64,000 nucleotides of DNA from the NCBI RefSeq assembly GCF_000698595.1, contig NZ_JFHC01000010.1, positions 82,306 to 146,305 of the forward strand. The letters are read 5' to 3'. Below are positions 49,300-59,135 of the stretch, piece by piece; positions within the stretch are counted from its first letter, which is position 1; each line of letters begins with the position of its first letter. The translations under genes and the position numbers were made by a program. This DNA is from Caballeronia glathei. GTDB taxonomy: Bacteria; Pseudomonadota; Gammaproteobacteria; Burkholderiales; Burkholderiaceae. The notes below the pieces were generated by a model that saw nothing but the letters and a program-made list of their open reading frames with translations, searched no databases and was not told where the DNA came from.

Positions 49300-49512
49300 A
49301 TGAACAAGATCGCACACACGACGCTCAAGCTCGCCGCCGCCGGCGCCCTCATCGCGAGCCTCGCTGCCTGCAGCGGCCTGAGCCGCCAGCAGACGCACGC
49401 GGCCATCGGTGCGGGAGCGGGCGGCGCACTCGGCTACGTGCTGACGGGCGGCCCCGTCGGTACGATCGCAGGCGCCGCCGCCGGCGGCCTGATCGGCGCG
49501 GGCACGCGCTGA
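49300..49512 (+). CDS. Glycine-zipper lipoprotein (OsmB-like)
   Basis: The 70-aa protein has a signal peptide with lipobox SLAAC (cysteine at residue 24) and a mature part made of two Gly/Ala-rich segments (AIGAGAGGALGYVLTGG and TIAGAAAGGLIGAGTR), the glycine-zipper hairpin of OsmB and similar outer-membrane stress lipoproteins. The family role is envelope related and not well defined. AAGGAAAAA lies about eight bases before the ATG. Confidence 0.8.
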   Translation: MNKIAHTTLKLAAAGALIASLAACSGLSRQQTHAAIGAGAGGALGYVLTGGPVGTIAGAAAGGLIGAGTR

Positions 49513-49696
49513 CGCGGCGCGCGGCCTCGGCGCCGAATATATCGCCCGGATGCTGCCGCCGCCGCGCTCCGAGCGCGGCGTGCAGCCAGGGTCCCCGGCG
49601 GCCACGATAAACGTCCACTGCTCCGCGCGCGCCGCGCAGCCGCCCCTCGCGGCTCTTCTTTCGCCGGGAAGCCTTCCCTGACGCCGCCCGGCCCCT

Positions 49697-50917
49697 TCAG
49701 ATCGCCTTCGACGCCCGCAACTGCGCGATCCGCGCTTCGTCATAGCCGAGCAACTCGCCCAGCACGCTGTCCGTGTGCTCGCCGAGCATCGGCGGATGGC
49801 GCCGCGCCTCGGGCGGCGTCGCGCTCATCCTGATCGGGCTCGCCACCAGCCTGACCTTCGCGCCTGTCGGATGGGGCAGCTCCACCTGCATCCCGCGCGC
49901 GACGACCTGCGGGTCTTCGAACACTTCCCCCAGATCGTTGATCGGCCCGCACGGCACGCCCGCCGCCTCGAGGGCCGCGAGCCACGCGTGCTTGCCGCGC
50001 TCGCGCACCATGGCGGCGAGGATCGGCACGAGCGTGTCGCGGTTCCTCACGCGCGACGGATTGGTGGCGAAGCGCGGGTCGTCGGCGAGTTCCGGGCGGC
50101 CGCCCGCGTCGACGAACTTGCGGAACTGCCCGTCGTTGCCCACCGCGACGATGATCCAGCCGTCGCTCGTCTGGAACGTCTGGTACGGCACGATGTTCGC
50201 GTGCGCGTTGCCCCAGCGCACCGGCGGCTGGCCGCTCGCGAGGAAATTCGTGTTCATGTTCGCGAGCATCGCGACCTGCACGTCGAGGAGCGCCATGTCG
50301 ATGTACTGGCCTTCACCCGTGCGGTCGCGGTGGGCGAGGGCGGCCATCACGCCGATCGTCGCGTACATGCCGGTCATCAGGTCCGCGATCGCGACGCCCG
50401 CCTTCTGCGGCCCGCCGCCCGGCTGGCCGTCGCGCTCGCCGGTGATGCTCATGAAGCCGCCGATGCCCTGAATGATGAAGTCGTAGCCCGCGCGCTGCGC
50501 GTAGGGGCCGGTCTGGCCGAAGCCCGTCACCGAGCAGTAGACGAGATCCGGCTTCACCGCCTTCAGCGATTCGTAGTCGAGGCCGTACTTCTTCAACTGC
50601 CCGACCTTGTAGTTTTCCAGCACGACATCGCTTTGCGCCGCCAGTTCGCGGATGATCCGCTGGCCTTCGGGCGTCGCGATGTCGACCGTCACCGAGCGCT
50701 TGTTGCGGTTTGCGGCGAGGTAGTAGGCGGCTTCGTGCGTGTCCTCGCCGGCGGGCGTCTTCAGGTAGGGCGGGCCCCAGTGGCGGGTGTCGTCGCCGGT
50801 TTCCGGACGCTCGATCTTGATGACGTCGGCGCCGAAATCGGCGAAGGTCTGGGCGCACCAGGGACCCGCGAGCACGCGGGTCAGGTCCAGCACGCGGATA
50901 TGGCTCAAGGCTCCCAT
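49697..50917 (-). CDS. Class III CoA transferase (CaiB/BaiF family)
   Basis: The 406-aa protein transfers coenzyme A between carboxylic acids. It has the family opening IRVLDLTRVLAGPWCAQTFADFGADVIKIERPETGDDTR, PDLVYCSVTGFGQTGPYAQRAGYD, ISGE-like FMSITGERDG, and YIDMALLDVQ with the catalytic Asp near residue 170. It is related to formyl-CoA transferase and glutarate/hydroxymethylglutarate CoA-transferases; the acid used cannot be told. The ATG at 50917 is used; the frame upstream is nonspecific. Confidence 0.88.
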   Translation of the reverse strand: MGALSHIRVLDLTRVLAGPWCAQTFADFGADVIKIERPETGDDTRHWGPPYLKTPAGEDTHEAAYYLAANRNKRSVTVDIATPEGQRIIRELAAQSDVVLENYKVGQLKKYGLDYESLKAVKPDLVYCSVTGFGQTGPYAQRAGYDFIIQGIGGFMSITGERDGQPGGGPQKAGVAIADLMTGMYATIGVMAALAHRDRTGEGQYIDMALLDVQVAMLANMNTNFLASGQPPVRWGNAHANIVPYQTFQTSDGWIIVAVGNDGQFRKFVDAGGRPELADDPRFATNPSRVRNRDTLVPILAAMVRERGKHAWLAALEAAGVPCGPINDLGEVFEDPQVVARGMQVELPHPTGAKVRLVASPIRMSATPPEARRHPPMLGEHTDSVLGELLGYDEARIAQLRASKAI

Positions 50918-51105
50918 GGGTGGTTCGTGTCTCCGTGATTGACCGATGCCGGCAGGCGGGCAACGTGCGGAGCATGGTAATGCATTCCCTGCGGCATTCG
51001 CTGCGTCCGCCAAAGCGACGCCTTGCGCGTCGCGGCGGGAACTGCCCGCTGCACGGGTTGCCGGGGCAAGCGTCCGGGCGGGGCGGGCGATGAGGTCAGA
51101 CCGCG

Positions 51106-51573
51106 TCAGCGGGGCGCTGCCACGACCACGTACTGGGTCTCCGTGCCGGCGTATTGCGGCTGGTACCACGTGTTGCCGCACTGCTGATAGGCGACGCCGT
51201 CGACCATTACCGGCCCGCAGCCCGCAGGCAGCGAGCGCGCGATGGACCCGACGACGGCGGCCGTCACCGCGACGGTCGCCGTGACGGCGGCAGCCGTCGC
51301 CAGCGGGTGGTAGTCGTCGCGGCCGCGCACGTCGACGTTCACGTTCCGGTTGACGTCGATGTCGTTGCGCGAGCGGTCGATGCGCACATCATCGCCACGG
51401 CTGCGATCGCCACGGATGCTATCGGCGCGCACATGGCCGGCCCGGTCACGGTTGCCGGCATTCCCGCGGTTTTCCCACGCATGGGCGGAGGCGGCGAGGG
51501 TCAGTGCGCCCAGGGCGAGCGCGATCATGAAGCGATTGATGCGGCTGTTCGTGTTCGATTTGATTATTGTCAT
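51106..51573 (-). CDS. Exported protein of unknown function
   Basis: The 155-aa protein has a signal peptide cleaved near ASAHA (about residue 32), a very charged Asp/Arg/Asn-rich stretch (about 35-85) and a C-terminal part with a hydrophobic Ala/Val segment followed by LPAGCGPVMVDGVAYQQCGN and TWYQPQY. The two cysteines and the YQQCGNTWYQP pattern resemble DUF6515-type envelope proteins. The hydrophobic run (about 92-112) could span the membrane. It stands between the CoA transferase and alaS. Confidence 0.7.
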   Translation of the reverse strand: MTIIKSNTNSRINRFMIALALGALTLAASAHAWENRGNAGNRDRAGHVRADSIRGDRSRGDDVRIDRSRNDIDVNRNVNVDVRGRDDYHPLATAAAVTATVAVTAAVVGSIARSLPAGCGPVMVDGVAYQQCGNTWYQPQYAGTETQYVVVAAPR

Positions 51574-52162
51574 GCTTCGAGGCCTTGCGATAACGATTGA
51601 TCCGGGCGCGGTCCGCGGGATCGCGGTGTGCGCTCGCGGCGAAGATCACGATGCGTGCCGCGGGCGCCGCTATCTGCATCGGGTCCGAATCGCGTCTGCG
51701 AGCCGGTTTTCATGAGCGGACCGTGCCTTGTGTGTCACACATTTGCACATGAATAAGGGGTGCAGAATGCGGACGGAACGGCAGCCCCGTCCGGGACGGC
51801 GGCAATTTCTCATGGCTCCGCAGACGGGTCAATTTTCGAGATGAACGGGCGGCCGGACGTGTCGTACCCGATCCGCGCCAGGCCGCCCGATACCCTGCCG
51901 GCCAGTTCCCGTGCCGGCGGCGCGAGCCTCGCATCGTGAGAGGCGTTTCGGCGCGTGGCCCCGATACGCCGAAGGCCCGCCGGACGGCGCCCGCAACGCC
52001 CCGGCCGGCTCGCGGCGATCCGACGGCGATCCCGTATAATCAAAGGCTAACTTTGCCGCGCGCATGTCCAGGCGCGGATGAATCGAAAAACCGGGCTGCG
52101 AGCGCCCCGCCTTTCGCCGCCCATCCGACGCATCACAAAACAGCAGACCGCCCCAGTACGCC
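51574..52162 (+). promoter_or_regulatory. Non-coding region upstream of alaS with its promoter
   Basis: No credible gene is seen in these 589 bases. A perfect TATAAT (52035-52040) lies 123 bases before the alaS start and is the likely -10, without a clear -35. A short palindrome (TGTGTG-T-CACACA, 51729-51741) lies in the first third. Confidence 0.45.
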
Positions 52163-54787
52163 ATGAAAGCTGCCGATATCCGCGAGAAATTCCTGAAGTT
52201 CTTCGAATCGAAGGGCCATACGATCGTCCGTTCGTCGAGCCTCGTGCCGGGCAACGACCCGACACTGCTCTTCACCAACTCGGGCATGGTCCAGTTCAAG
52301 GACGTGTTCCTCGGCGCGGAAACGCGCCCGTACTCGCGCGCGACCACCGCGCAGCGCAGCGTGCGCGCGGGCGGCAAGCACAACGACCTCGAAAACGTCG
52401 GCTACACCGCGCGTCACCACACCTTTTTCGAGATGCTCGGCAACTTCTCGTTCGGCGACTACTTCAAGCGCGACGCGATCCACTACTGCTGGGAGCTGCT
52501 GACGAAGGTCTACATGCTGCCCGCCGACAAGCTCACGGTCACCGTCTACAAGGAAGACGACGAGGCCTACGCGATCTGGGAAAAGGAAATCGGCGTGCCC
52601 GCTGCGCGCATCATCCGCATCGGCGACAACAAGGGCGCGCGCTACGCCTCGGACAATTTCTGGCAGATGGCCGACACCGGCCCGTGCGGCCCGTGCTCGG
52701 AAGTGTTCTACGATCACGGCCCGGAAATCTGGGGCGGCCCGCCCGGATCGCCGGAAGAAGACGGCGACCGCTTCATCGAGATCTGGAACCTCGTGTTCAT
52801 GCAGTTCAACCGTGACGCGCAGGGCAACATGACGCCGCTGCCCAAGCAGTGCGTCGACACGGGCATGGGCCTCGAGCGGCTCGCGGCCGTGCTGCAGCAC
52901 GTGCACAGCAACTACGAAATCGACCTGTTCCAGAAGCTCATCCGGGCCGCATCGCGCGAAACGGACACGGCGGACCTCACGAACAACTCGCTGAAAGTGA
53001 TCGCCGACCACATCCGCGCGTGCTCGTTCCTGATCGTCGACGGCGTGATCCCGGGCAACGAAGGCCGCGGCTACGTGCTGCGCCGGATCGTGCGCCGCGC
53101 GATCCGCCACGGCTACAAGCTCGGCCGCAAGGGCGCGTTCTTCCACAAGCTCGTCCCCGATCTTGTCGAGGAAATGGGCGCGGCCTATCCGGAACTGCAA
53201 CAGGCGCAGGCGCGCGTCACCGACGTGCTGCGCCAGGAAGAAGAGCGCTTTTTCGAGACCATCGAGCACGGCATGTCGATCCTGGAAGGCGAGCTTGCCG
53301 ACCTGGAAAAGCAGGGCACGAAGCAACTGAGCGGCGAACTGGCGTTCAAGCTGCACGACACCTACGGCTTTCCGCTCGACCTCACCGCGGACGTGTGCCG
53401 CGAGCGCGGCATGACGGTCGACGAAGCCGCGTTCGACGACGCGATGGCGCGCCAGCGCGATCAGGCGCGCGCGGCGGGCAAGTTCAAGATCGCGTCGGGC
53501 CTCGAATACTCGGGCGCGAAGACCACCTTCCACGGCTACGAGAAGGAAATCTTCGACGACGCCAAGGTCGTCGCGCTGTACGTGGAAGGGGCGTCGGTGG
53601 ATCAGCTGAGGGCCGGCCAGCATGCGGTCGTCGTGCTCGATCACACGCCGTTCTACGCCGAATCCGGCGGCCAGGCGGGCGACCAGGGCGTGCTCGCGAA
53701 CGCGAGCGTGCGCTTCTCGGTGCTCGACACGCTCAAGGTGCAGGCCGACGTGATCGGCCATCACGGCACGCTCGAACAGGGCACGCTCAAGGTCGGCGAC
53801 ATCGTGAAGGCCGAGATCGACGCGATCCGCCGCGCCCGCACGGCCCGCAACCACTCCGCGACGCACCTGATGCACAAGGCGCTGCGCGAAGTGCTGGGCG
53901 GCCACGTGCAGCAGAAGGGCTCGCTCGTCGACGCGGACAAGACGCGCTTCGACTTCGCGCACAACGCGCCGATGACGGACGACGAGATTCGCCGCGTCGA
54001 GGCGATCGTGAACGAGGAAGTGCTGTCGAACGCGCCAGGCATCGTGCGCGTGTTGCCGTACGACGAAGCCGTGAAGGGCGGCGCGATGGCGCTTTTCGGC
54101 GAAAAATACGGCGACACCGTGCGCGTGCTCGACCTCGGCTTCTCGCGCGAACTCTGCGGCGGCACGCACGTGCGCCGCACGGGCGACATCGGCCTCTTCA
54201 AGATCGTGATGGAAGGCGGCGTGGCGGCGGGCATTCGCCGCGTCGAGGCGATCACCGGCGACAACGCCGTGCGCTACGTGCAGGAACTCGACGCGCGCAT
54301 CAACGCGGCGGCGGCCGTGCTGAAGGCGCAGCCGTCGGAATTGACGCAGCGCATCGCGCAGGTTCAGGAAACCGTGAAGTCGCTGGAAAAGGAGCTTGGC
54401 GCGCTGAAATCGAAGCTCGCGTCGAGCCAGGGCGACGAACTCGTGTCGCAGGCGGTGGAGGTGGGCGGCGTGCAGGTGCTCGCCGCGCAGCTCGACGGCG
54501 CGGACGTGAAGACGCTGCGCGAAACCGTCGACAAGCTCAAGGACAAGTTGAAGAGCGCGGCGATCGTGCTGGCTTCCGTCGAGGGCGGCAAGGTCAGCCT
54601 GATCGCGGGCGTGACGGCGGAGGCGTCGAAGAAGGTGAAGGCGGGCGAACTCGTCAACTTCGTCGCGCAGCAGGTGGGCGGCAAGGGCGGCGGCCGGCCC
54701 GACATGGCGCAGGCGGGCGGCACCGATCCGGCGAACCTGCCGGCGGCGCTCGCGGGCGTCAAGGGCTGGGTGCAGCAGCAGCTTTGA
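52163..54787 (+). CDS. alaS: Alanyl-tRNA synthetase
   Basis: The 874-aa class II synthetase charges tRNA-Ala and edits mischarged Ser or Gly. The catalytic domain starts [15 protein letters not shown], with [12 protein letters not shown] and [14 protein letters not shown]. The editing domain carries [11 protein letters not shown] (HxxxH zinc motif near residue 565) and [13 protein letters not shown] near residue 665. The C-Ala domain ends [12 protein letters not shown]. Length matches E. coli (876 aa). A strong terminator follows. Confidence 0.98.
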   Translation: MKAADIREKFLKFFESKGHTIVRSSSLVPGNDPTLLFTNSGMVQFKDVFLGAETRPYSRATTAQRSVRAGGKHNDLENVGYTARHHTFFEMLGNFSFGDYFKRDAIHYCWELLTKVYMLPADKLTVTVYKEDDEAYAIWEKEIGVPAARIIRIGDNKGARYASDNFWQMADTGPCGPCSEVFYDHGPEIWGGPPGSPEEDGDRFIEIWNLVFMQFNRDAQGNMTPLPKQCVDTGMGLERLAAVLQHVHSNYEIDLFQKLIRAASRETDTADLTNNSLKVIADHIRACSFLIVDGVIPGNEGRGYVLRRIVRRAIRHGYKLGRKGAFFHKLVPDLVEEMGAAYPELQQAQARVTDVLRQEEERFFETIEHGMSILEGELADLEKQGTKQLSGELAFKLHDTYGFPLDLTADVCRERGMTVDEAAFDDAMARQRDQARAAGKFKIASGLEYSGAKTTFHGYEKEIFDDAKVVALYVEGASVDQLRAGQHAVVVLDHTPFYAESGGQAGDQGVLANASVRFSVLDTLKVQADVIGHHGTLEQGTLKVGDIVKAEIDAIRRARTARNHSATHLMHKALREVLGGHVQQKGSLVDADKTRFDFAHNAPMTDDEIRRVEAIVNEEVLSNAPGIVRVLPYDEAVKGGAMALFGEKYGDTVRVLDLGFSRELCGGTHVRRTGDIGLFKIVMEGGVAAGIRRVEAITGDNAVRYVQELDARINAAAAVLKAQPSELTQRIAQVQETVKSLEKELGALKSKLASSQGDELVSQAVEVGGVQVLAAQLDGADVKTLRETVDKLKDKLKSAAIVLASVEGGKVSLIAGVTAEASKKVKAGELVNFVAQQVGGKGGGRPDMAQAGGTDPANLPAALAGVKGWVQQQL

Positions 54788-54847
54788 TGCGTCCTCCGAC
54801 GTTTCCTGCTGCGCAGCGCGTCGGCCCGCATTGACACAGCAATCAGG

Positions 54848-54887
54848 AAAAAAAGCCTGGTCTGTCGCGACAGACCAGGCTTTTTTT
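54848..54887. terminator. Bidirectional terminator after alaS
   Basis: A perfect 19-bp inverted repeat (54848-54866 with 54869-54887) with A7 on one side and T7 on the other serves alaS and the convergent MFS gene. Confidence 0.92.
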
Positions 54888-54925
54888 GTTTTCCGCGGCG
54901 CGCGCGTGTTCGTGCGCCGCGCCGG

Positions 54926-56134
54926 CTATCCGATCCGGTATCGCGCGGCAACCCAGGCGAGCCCCGCGCTGCCCGCGACGAGCGCCGCCACCGCGAGCCA
55001 CAGCGCGATCGAAAACGAGCCGGTGTGCGCGGCGACCGGTGCCGCGACGAGCGGCCCCGCGATCTGTCCGACGCCGTACGCGGCCGTCGCGTAGCCCATC
55101 AGCCCGGCGGCGCGCTCGCCGCGCAGCCGGCGCGCTTCGCGCATCGCGAACAGGGTGATCGCGGTGAACGGCAGGCCGATCAGCAGGCTGCCGAGCGCGA
55201 AGCCCGCCGTCGTCGGAAAGACGATCCCGAGCGCGATCCCGACGGCCTGCAGCAGGTAGCAGCCGGCGAGCAGCGCGCGGTTGTCCCAGGCAAGCGGTAG
55301 TTGCGACGCGATCAGCGCGCCCGGGATCAGCGCCGCGCCGAAAACGGGCCAGAAGAGATCGGGCCAGGGCGAGCCCGGCAGCGCGGCGCGGGCGATCACT
55401 GGCAGGAAAGTCGCCGTGATGATGTAGCCGAAGCCCGGCAGGCCGTAGAGCACGGCGAGCCAGAGCGCCTGCGCCCGATGCTTCTCGGGCGGCGCGGCGA
55501 TGCTGCGGGCGGCGGCTTCCCTGTCCCTCGGCGCGGCGCAGCGCCTCGCGCACGGGTCGTTGGCGAATGTCCGCCAGACGAACGCGCCCGCCACCGCAGA
55601 AAGCACGGCGAAGCCGATCCACGCGGCAGCGGCGCCGAGCGGCCCCGCCGCCGCTGCGAGGAGCCCCGTCACGACAATCCCGACGCCCGGCCCCGTGTAG
55701 ATCACGCCGCTCCACTGATGCGCACCGAGCTCGCCGAGCCGGCGCAGCCCCCATTGCGACGCGAACACGAACGTCCACGCGCTCACCGCGCCCGCGACGA
55801 ACCGCACGGCGGCCCAGAGCCAGAAGGCGTCGGTCAGGCCCATCGCGAAAGTCAGGACGACGGTCGTGGCGAGCCCGGCGCGTACGACTTTCGCGTGATC
55901 GTGGGAAATCGCCGCGCACGTCACGGCGCCGATGAAGTACCCCGCGTAGTTGAGCGACGCGAGCCAGCCGCCGTGGCGGATATCGATGGCGCCGCTTGCG
56001 AGCATCATCGGCAGAAGCGGCGTGAAGGCGAACCGCCCGACGCCGAGCGCAACCGCCAGCACGACGGCGCAGCCGATCGCGGCATCGCGCGCGGGGTGGC
56101 GGGCGGAGGAGAAGAGCGGAATTCGAGCGGACAT
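54926..56134 (-). CDS. MFS transporter, YbfB/YjiJ family
   Basis: The 402-aa carrier has 12 hydrophobic segments. GVGRFAFTPLLPMML in helix 1 and GGWLASLNYAGYFIGA in helix 2 are the hallmark of the YbfB/YjiJ family, whose substrates are unknown. It is divergent from a LysR regulator with 104 bases between them, the usual layout for a LysR-controlled transporter. Confidence 0.87.
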   Translation of the reverse strand: MSARIPLFSSARHPARDAAIGCAVVLAVALGVGRFAFTPLLPMMLASGAIDIRHGGWLASLNYAGYFIGAVTCAAISHDHAKVVRAGLATTVVLTFAMGLTDAFWLWAAVRFVAGAVSAWTFVFASQWGLRRLGELGAHQWSGVIYTGPGVGIVVTGLLAAAAGPLGAAAAWIGFAVLSAVAGAFVWRTFANDPCARRCAAPRDREAAARSIAAPPEKHRAQALWLAVLYGLPGFGYIITATFLPVIARAALPGSPWPDLFWPVFGAALIPGALIASQLPLAWDNRALLAGCYLLQAVGIALGIVFPTTAGFALGSLLIGLPFTAITLFAMREARRLRGERAAGLMGYATAAYGVGQIAGPLVAAPVAAHTGSFSIALWLAVAALVAGSAGLAWVAARYRIG

Positions 56135-56198
56135 GAGAATGCCATCGGAAATTACAAGACACCGGCTGATCCTAGCTTGACCGATGCATCCTGAAAAA

Positions 56199-56215
56199 TG
56201 AATAATCGAGATTCA
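56199..56215. promoter_or_regulatory. Candidate LysR operator
   Basis: TGAAT-N7-ATTCA (56199-56215) is a dyad in the gap between the divergent MFS and LysR genes, 24 bases before the regulator. A wider pair, GATGCATC (56183-56190) and ATGCATC (56216-56222), flanks it. Confidence 0.45.
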
Positions 56216-56238
56216 ATGCATCACGAGGAGAGATTTGA

Positions 56239-57204
56239 ATGGATCTCGCGGCGCTCCATATTTTCCGGACGGTCGTGCGCGAAAACGGCGTGACGCGCGC
56301 GGCGGCGAAGCTCAACCGCGTGCAGTCGAACGTCACGACGCGCATCCGGCAGCTCGAGGAACAGCTCGGCACCGAGCTCTTCACGCGCGAAGGCCGCCGC
56401 CTCATCCTGACCCCCGCGGGCGAAACGCTGCTGCCGTATGCCGAGCGCCTGCTCGCGCTCGCCGACGAGGCACGCCATGCCGTCGCGGAAAACCAGCCGC
56501 GCGGGCGTCTGCGCCTCGGCACGATGGAAAGCACGGCGGCGACCCGCCTGCCGCTCGCGCTCGCGCAGTACCACCACCGCTGGCCCGAGGTGGCGCTCGA
56601 ACTCGTGACGGGCGTGACGCGCAAGCTGATCGACGGCGTGCGCGACTTCGAGCTCGACGCGGCGCTCGTCGCCCGGTCGCCGGATCCGCGCGTCGCGCCC
56701 GTGGACACCTTCGACAGCGTGGCGGTCTATCGCGAGGAACTCGTGATGCTGACGCCGCGCGGCCACGGGCCGATCGGCAGCGCGCGCGACGTGGCGCCCT
56801 CGACGCTCGTTGCGTTCGAGCGCGGCTGCGAGTACCGCGCGTACGCGCAGCGCTGGTACGAGCGCGACGGCCTGCGGCCCGCGCGCGTGCTGGAGCTCGG
56901 CTCCTACAACGCGATCATCGCGTGCGTGGCGGCGGGCGCGGGCGTCGCCGTGATGCCGCGCGCGCTGCTCACGAAGACGCCGAGCGAAGGCGTGGGCGTG
57001 CATCCGATCCCGGCGATCGGCCCCATCGAGACCATGCTGATCTGGCGGCGCGGCCATTGCTCCGCCGCGCTGAAGGCGCTGCGGGAACTGCTGCTCGCCG
57101 ACGCGTCGGCGCGGCCCGACGCCCCGGACCCCGTCACTCCCCCGCACGAGCTCGCGCAAGACGCGGAACCTGCGCTCTCGGCGCCCGTGTCCGCGGCCCG
57201 CTGA
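56239..57204 (+). CDS. LysR family transcriptional regulator
   Basis: The 321-aa protein has the N-terminal LysR winged helix (MDLAALHIFRTVVRENGVTRAAAKLN, VQSNVTTRIRQLEEQLG, FTREGRRLILTPAGETLL) and a type 2 periplasmic-binding-like effector domain from about residue 90. The C-terminal 30 residues are Pro/Ala-rich and unstructured-looking. It probably controls the divergent MFS gene; the effector is unknown. Confidence 0.92.
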   Translation: MDLAALHIFRTVVRENGVTRAAAKLNRVQSNVTTRIRQLEEQLGTELFTREGRRLILTPAGETLLPYAERLLALADEARHAVAENQPRGRLRLGTMESTAATRLPLALAQYHHRWPEVALELVTGVTRKLIDGVRDFELDAALVARSPDPRVAPVDTFDSVAVYREELVMLTPRGHGPIGSARDVAPSTLVAFERGCEYRAYAQRWYERDGLRPARVLELGSYNAIIACVAAGAGVAVMPRALLTKTPSEGVGVHPIPAIGPIETMLIWRRGHCSAALKALRELLLADASARPDAPDPVTPPHELAQDAEPALSAPVSAAR

Positions 57205-57361
57205 CGGGCGCGCGGCCGCACCGCCGCGGTCCCCGGCGGCGGCCCGCGCGCTTTTCCGCCAACGGCTAAAATGGCCGGCACCGTTCCCGCGATGTGATCG
57301 CGCCTTACAGCGTGGGTTTTCGCGCTTCGGACCGCATCCCTCCCTGCCTTCACTGGACCGC

Positions 57362-58396
57362 ATGCAACACTTTGCCTCAGACAATTACGCCGGGATCTGT
57401 CCCGAAGCGCTCGCCGCGCTGATCGAAGCCAACAACAGCGGCCACGAGCCGTCCTACGGCGACGACTCCTGGACGCAGCAGGTCTGCGACCGCATCCGCG
57501 ACCTGTTCCAGACCGACTGCGAAGTCTTCTTCGTCTTCAACGGCACGGCGGCCAATTCGCTCGCGCTCGCGTCGCTTTGCCAGTCGTATCACTCGGTGAT
57601 CTGCCACGAACTCGCGCACATCGAAACGGACGAATGCGGCGGCCCCGAATTCTTCTCCGGCGGCTCGAAGCTCCTCACCGCGACGGGCGAAAACGGCAAG
57701 CTCACGCCCGACGCCATCGAAGCCATCGTGACGCGCCGCGCCGACATCCACTATCCGAAGCCGAAAGTCGTGACGCTTACGCAGTCGACGGAAGTCGGCA
57801 CCGTCTACAGCGTCGAGGAAATCCGCGCGATCGCGGCGATCGCGAAGCGCCGCCACCTGAAGGTGCACATGGACGGCGCGCGCTTCGCGAACGCCGTGGC
57901 CGCGCTCGACGTGCATCCGTCGGAGATCACGTGGCGCGCGGGCGTCGACGTGCTGTGCTTCGGCGGCACGAAGAACGGCCTGCCGGTGGGCGAGGCGGTC
58001 GTCTTCTTCGACCAGGCGCTCGCCGCCGACTTCGCATACCGGCTGAAGCAGGCGGGGCAGCTTGCGTCGAAGATGCGCTTCATCTCCGCGCCGTGGCTCG
58101 GGCTGCTCGACAACGACGTCTGGCTGCGCAACGCGCGCCACGGCAACGCGATGGCGCAACTGATGGCCCGGCGCCTCGCCGCGATTCCCGAGGTGAAGGT
58201 GCTGTTCACGCCGCAGGCCAATGCGGTGTTCGCAGAACTGCCGCCGCGCGTGGCCGCCGCGCTGCGCGAGCGGGGCTGGAAGTTCTACCAGTTCATCGGC
58301 TCGGGCGGTTGCCGCCTGATGTGCGCGTGGGACACGAAACAGGAAACCGTCGAGCAGTTCACCGACGAAATCCGCGCGCTCTGCGCGCGTCAATGA
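57362..58396 (+). CDS. Low-specificity threonine aldolase / beta-eliminating lyase family
   Basis: The 344-aa PLP enzyme resembles LtaE, which splits threonine or allo-threonine to glycine and acetaldehyde. It starts FASDNYAGICPEAL (family SDNxxG pattern), has FNGTAANSLAL for cofactor phosphate binding, HELAHIETDECG, VHMDGARFANA with the Asp that pairs with the PLP nitrogen, and the Schiff-base Lys in FGGTKNGLPVG near residue 205. Related families act on other beta-hydroxy or aromatic amino acids. Its stop overlaps the next gene (ATGA). Confidence 0.88.
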   Translation: MQHFASDNYAGICPEALAALIEANNSGHEPSYGDDSWTQQVCDRIRDLFQTDCEVFFVFNGTAANSLALASLCQSYHSVICHELAHIETDECGGPEFFSGGSKLLTATGENGKLTPDAIEAIVTRRADIHYPKPKVVTLTQSTEVGTVYSVEEIRAIAAIAKRRHLKVHMDGARFANAVAALDVHPSEITWRAGVDVLCFGGTKNGLPVGEAVVFFDQALAADFAYRLKQAGQLASKMRFISAPWLGLLDNDVWLRNARHGNAMAQLMARRLAAIPEVKVLFTPQANAVFAELPPRVAAALRERGWKFYQFIGSGGCRLMCAWDTKQETVEQFTDEIRALCARQ

Positions 58397-58938
58397 CCCC
58401 TGAAACCATGAGCCACTACCGATACTGCCCGCGCTGCGCGAAGGAACTCGTCGAGCGCACCGACCCGCACCACGAAGGCGGCCGCGTGCGGCTCGCCTGC
58501 CCCGACCCCGAGGCGCACTACGTGCACTGGGACAACCCGCTGCCGGTGGTCGCGGCGATCGTCGAATATGACGGGCGGGTCCTGCTCGCGCGCAACGCGG
58601 CGTGGCCGGAAGGGCGCTTCGCGCTCATCACCGGCTTTCTCGAGAACGGCGAGACGCCGGAAGAGGGCATCGCGCGCGAGGTGTTCGAGGAGACGTCGCT
58701 CGTCGTGCAGTCGGCGGAACTCGTCGGCGTGTACGAGTTCATCCGCAAGAACGAGCTGATCATCGCGTATCACGTGAAGGCGAGCGGGACCATCACGCTC
58801 TCGCCCGAACTGCTGGAATACCGGCTCGTCGAGCCCGCGAACCTCAGACCGTGGCGCGCGGGAACGGGACACGCGGTGGCCGAGTGGATGCGCCGGCGCG
58901 GCCTGCCGTACGAATACGTCGACCGGCCGGGGCAATAG
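58393..58938 (+). CDS. NUDIX hydrolase with N-terminal zinc ribbon
   Basis: The 181-aa protein has cysteines RYCPRCAKEL and LACPDPEAHY at the N-terminus, like the small zinc ribbon of NADH pyrophosphatases, and a full Nudix box, GFLENGETPEEGIAREVFEETS near residues 79-100. The Nudix motif and the Zn ribbon suggest a nucleotide-sugar or dinucleotide substrate. ATG 58393 overlaps the preceding stop (ATGA); the next ATG at 58408 is an alternative start. Confidence 0.85.
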   Translation: MTPETMSHYRYCPRCAKELVERTDPHHEGGRVRLACPDPEAHYVHWDNPLPVVAAIVEYDGRVLLARNAAWPEGRFALITGFLENGETPEEGIAREVFEETSLVVQSAELVGVYEFIRKNELIIAYHVKASGTITLSPELLEYRLVEPANLRPWRAGTGHAVAEWMRRRGLPYEYVDRPGQ

Positions 58939-59071
58939 CCGACATCGGTCACGACCGGTCACGACCGCCCATGACCGCCCACGCCCCGTCACGCCCGGCC
59001 GCCGGCGCGGGCCAGACGCGCCGCGCGCTCGCGCGTTCGGCCTGACGCGGGTCGACGCCGGCCGACGCAGG

Positions 59072-59101
59072 TTGACACGCGTTGCGCGCGGCTCCTAACA
59101 T
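59072..59101 (+). promoter_or_regulatory. Sigma-70 promoter of the adh-thioesterase-liv operon
   Basis: A consensus TTGACA (59072-59077) and TAACAT (59096-59101) are 18 bases apart; transcription would start near 59108, 28 bases before the dehydrogenase ATG. An imperfect 10-bp tandem repeat lies upstream at 58944-59000. Confidence 0.6.
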
Positions 59102-59135
59102 GCCCGAACGCCCACTTCGCTCGCCCTCACACGCC

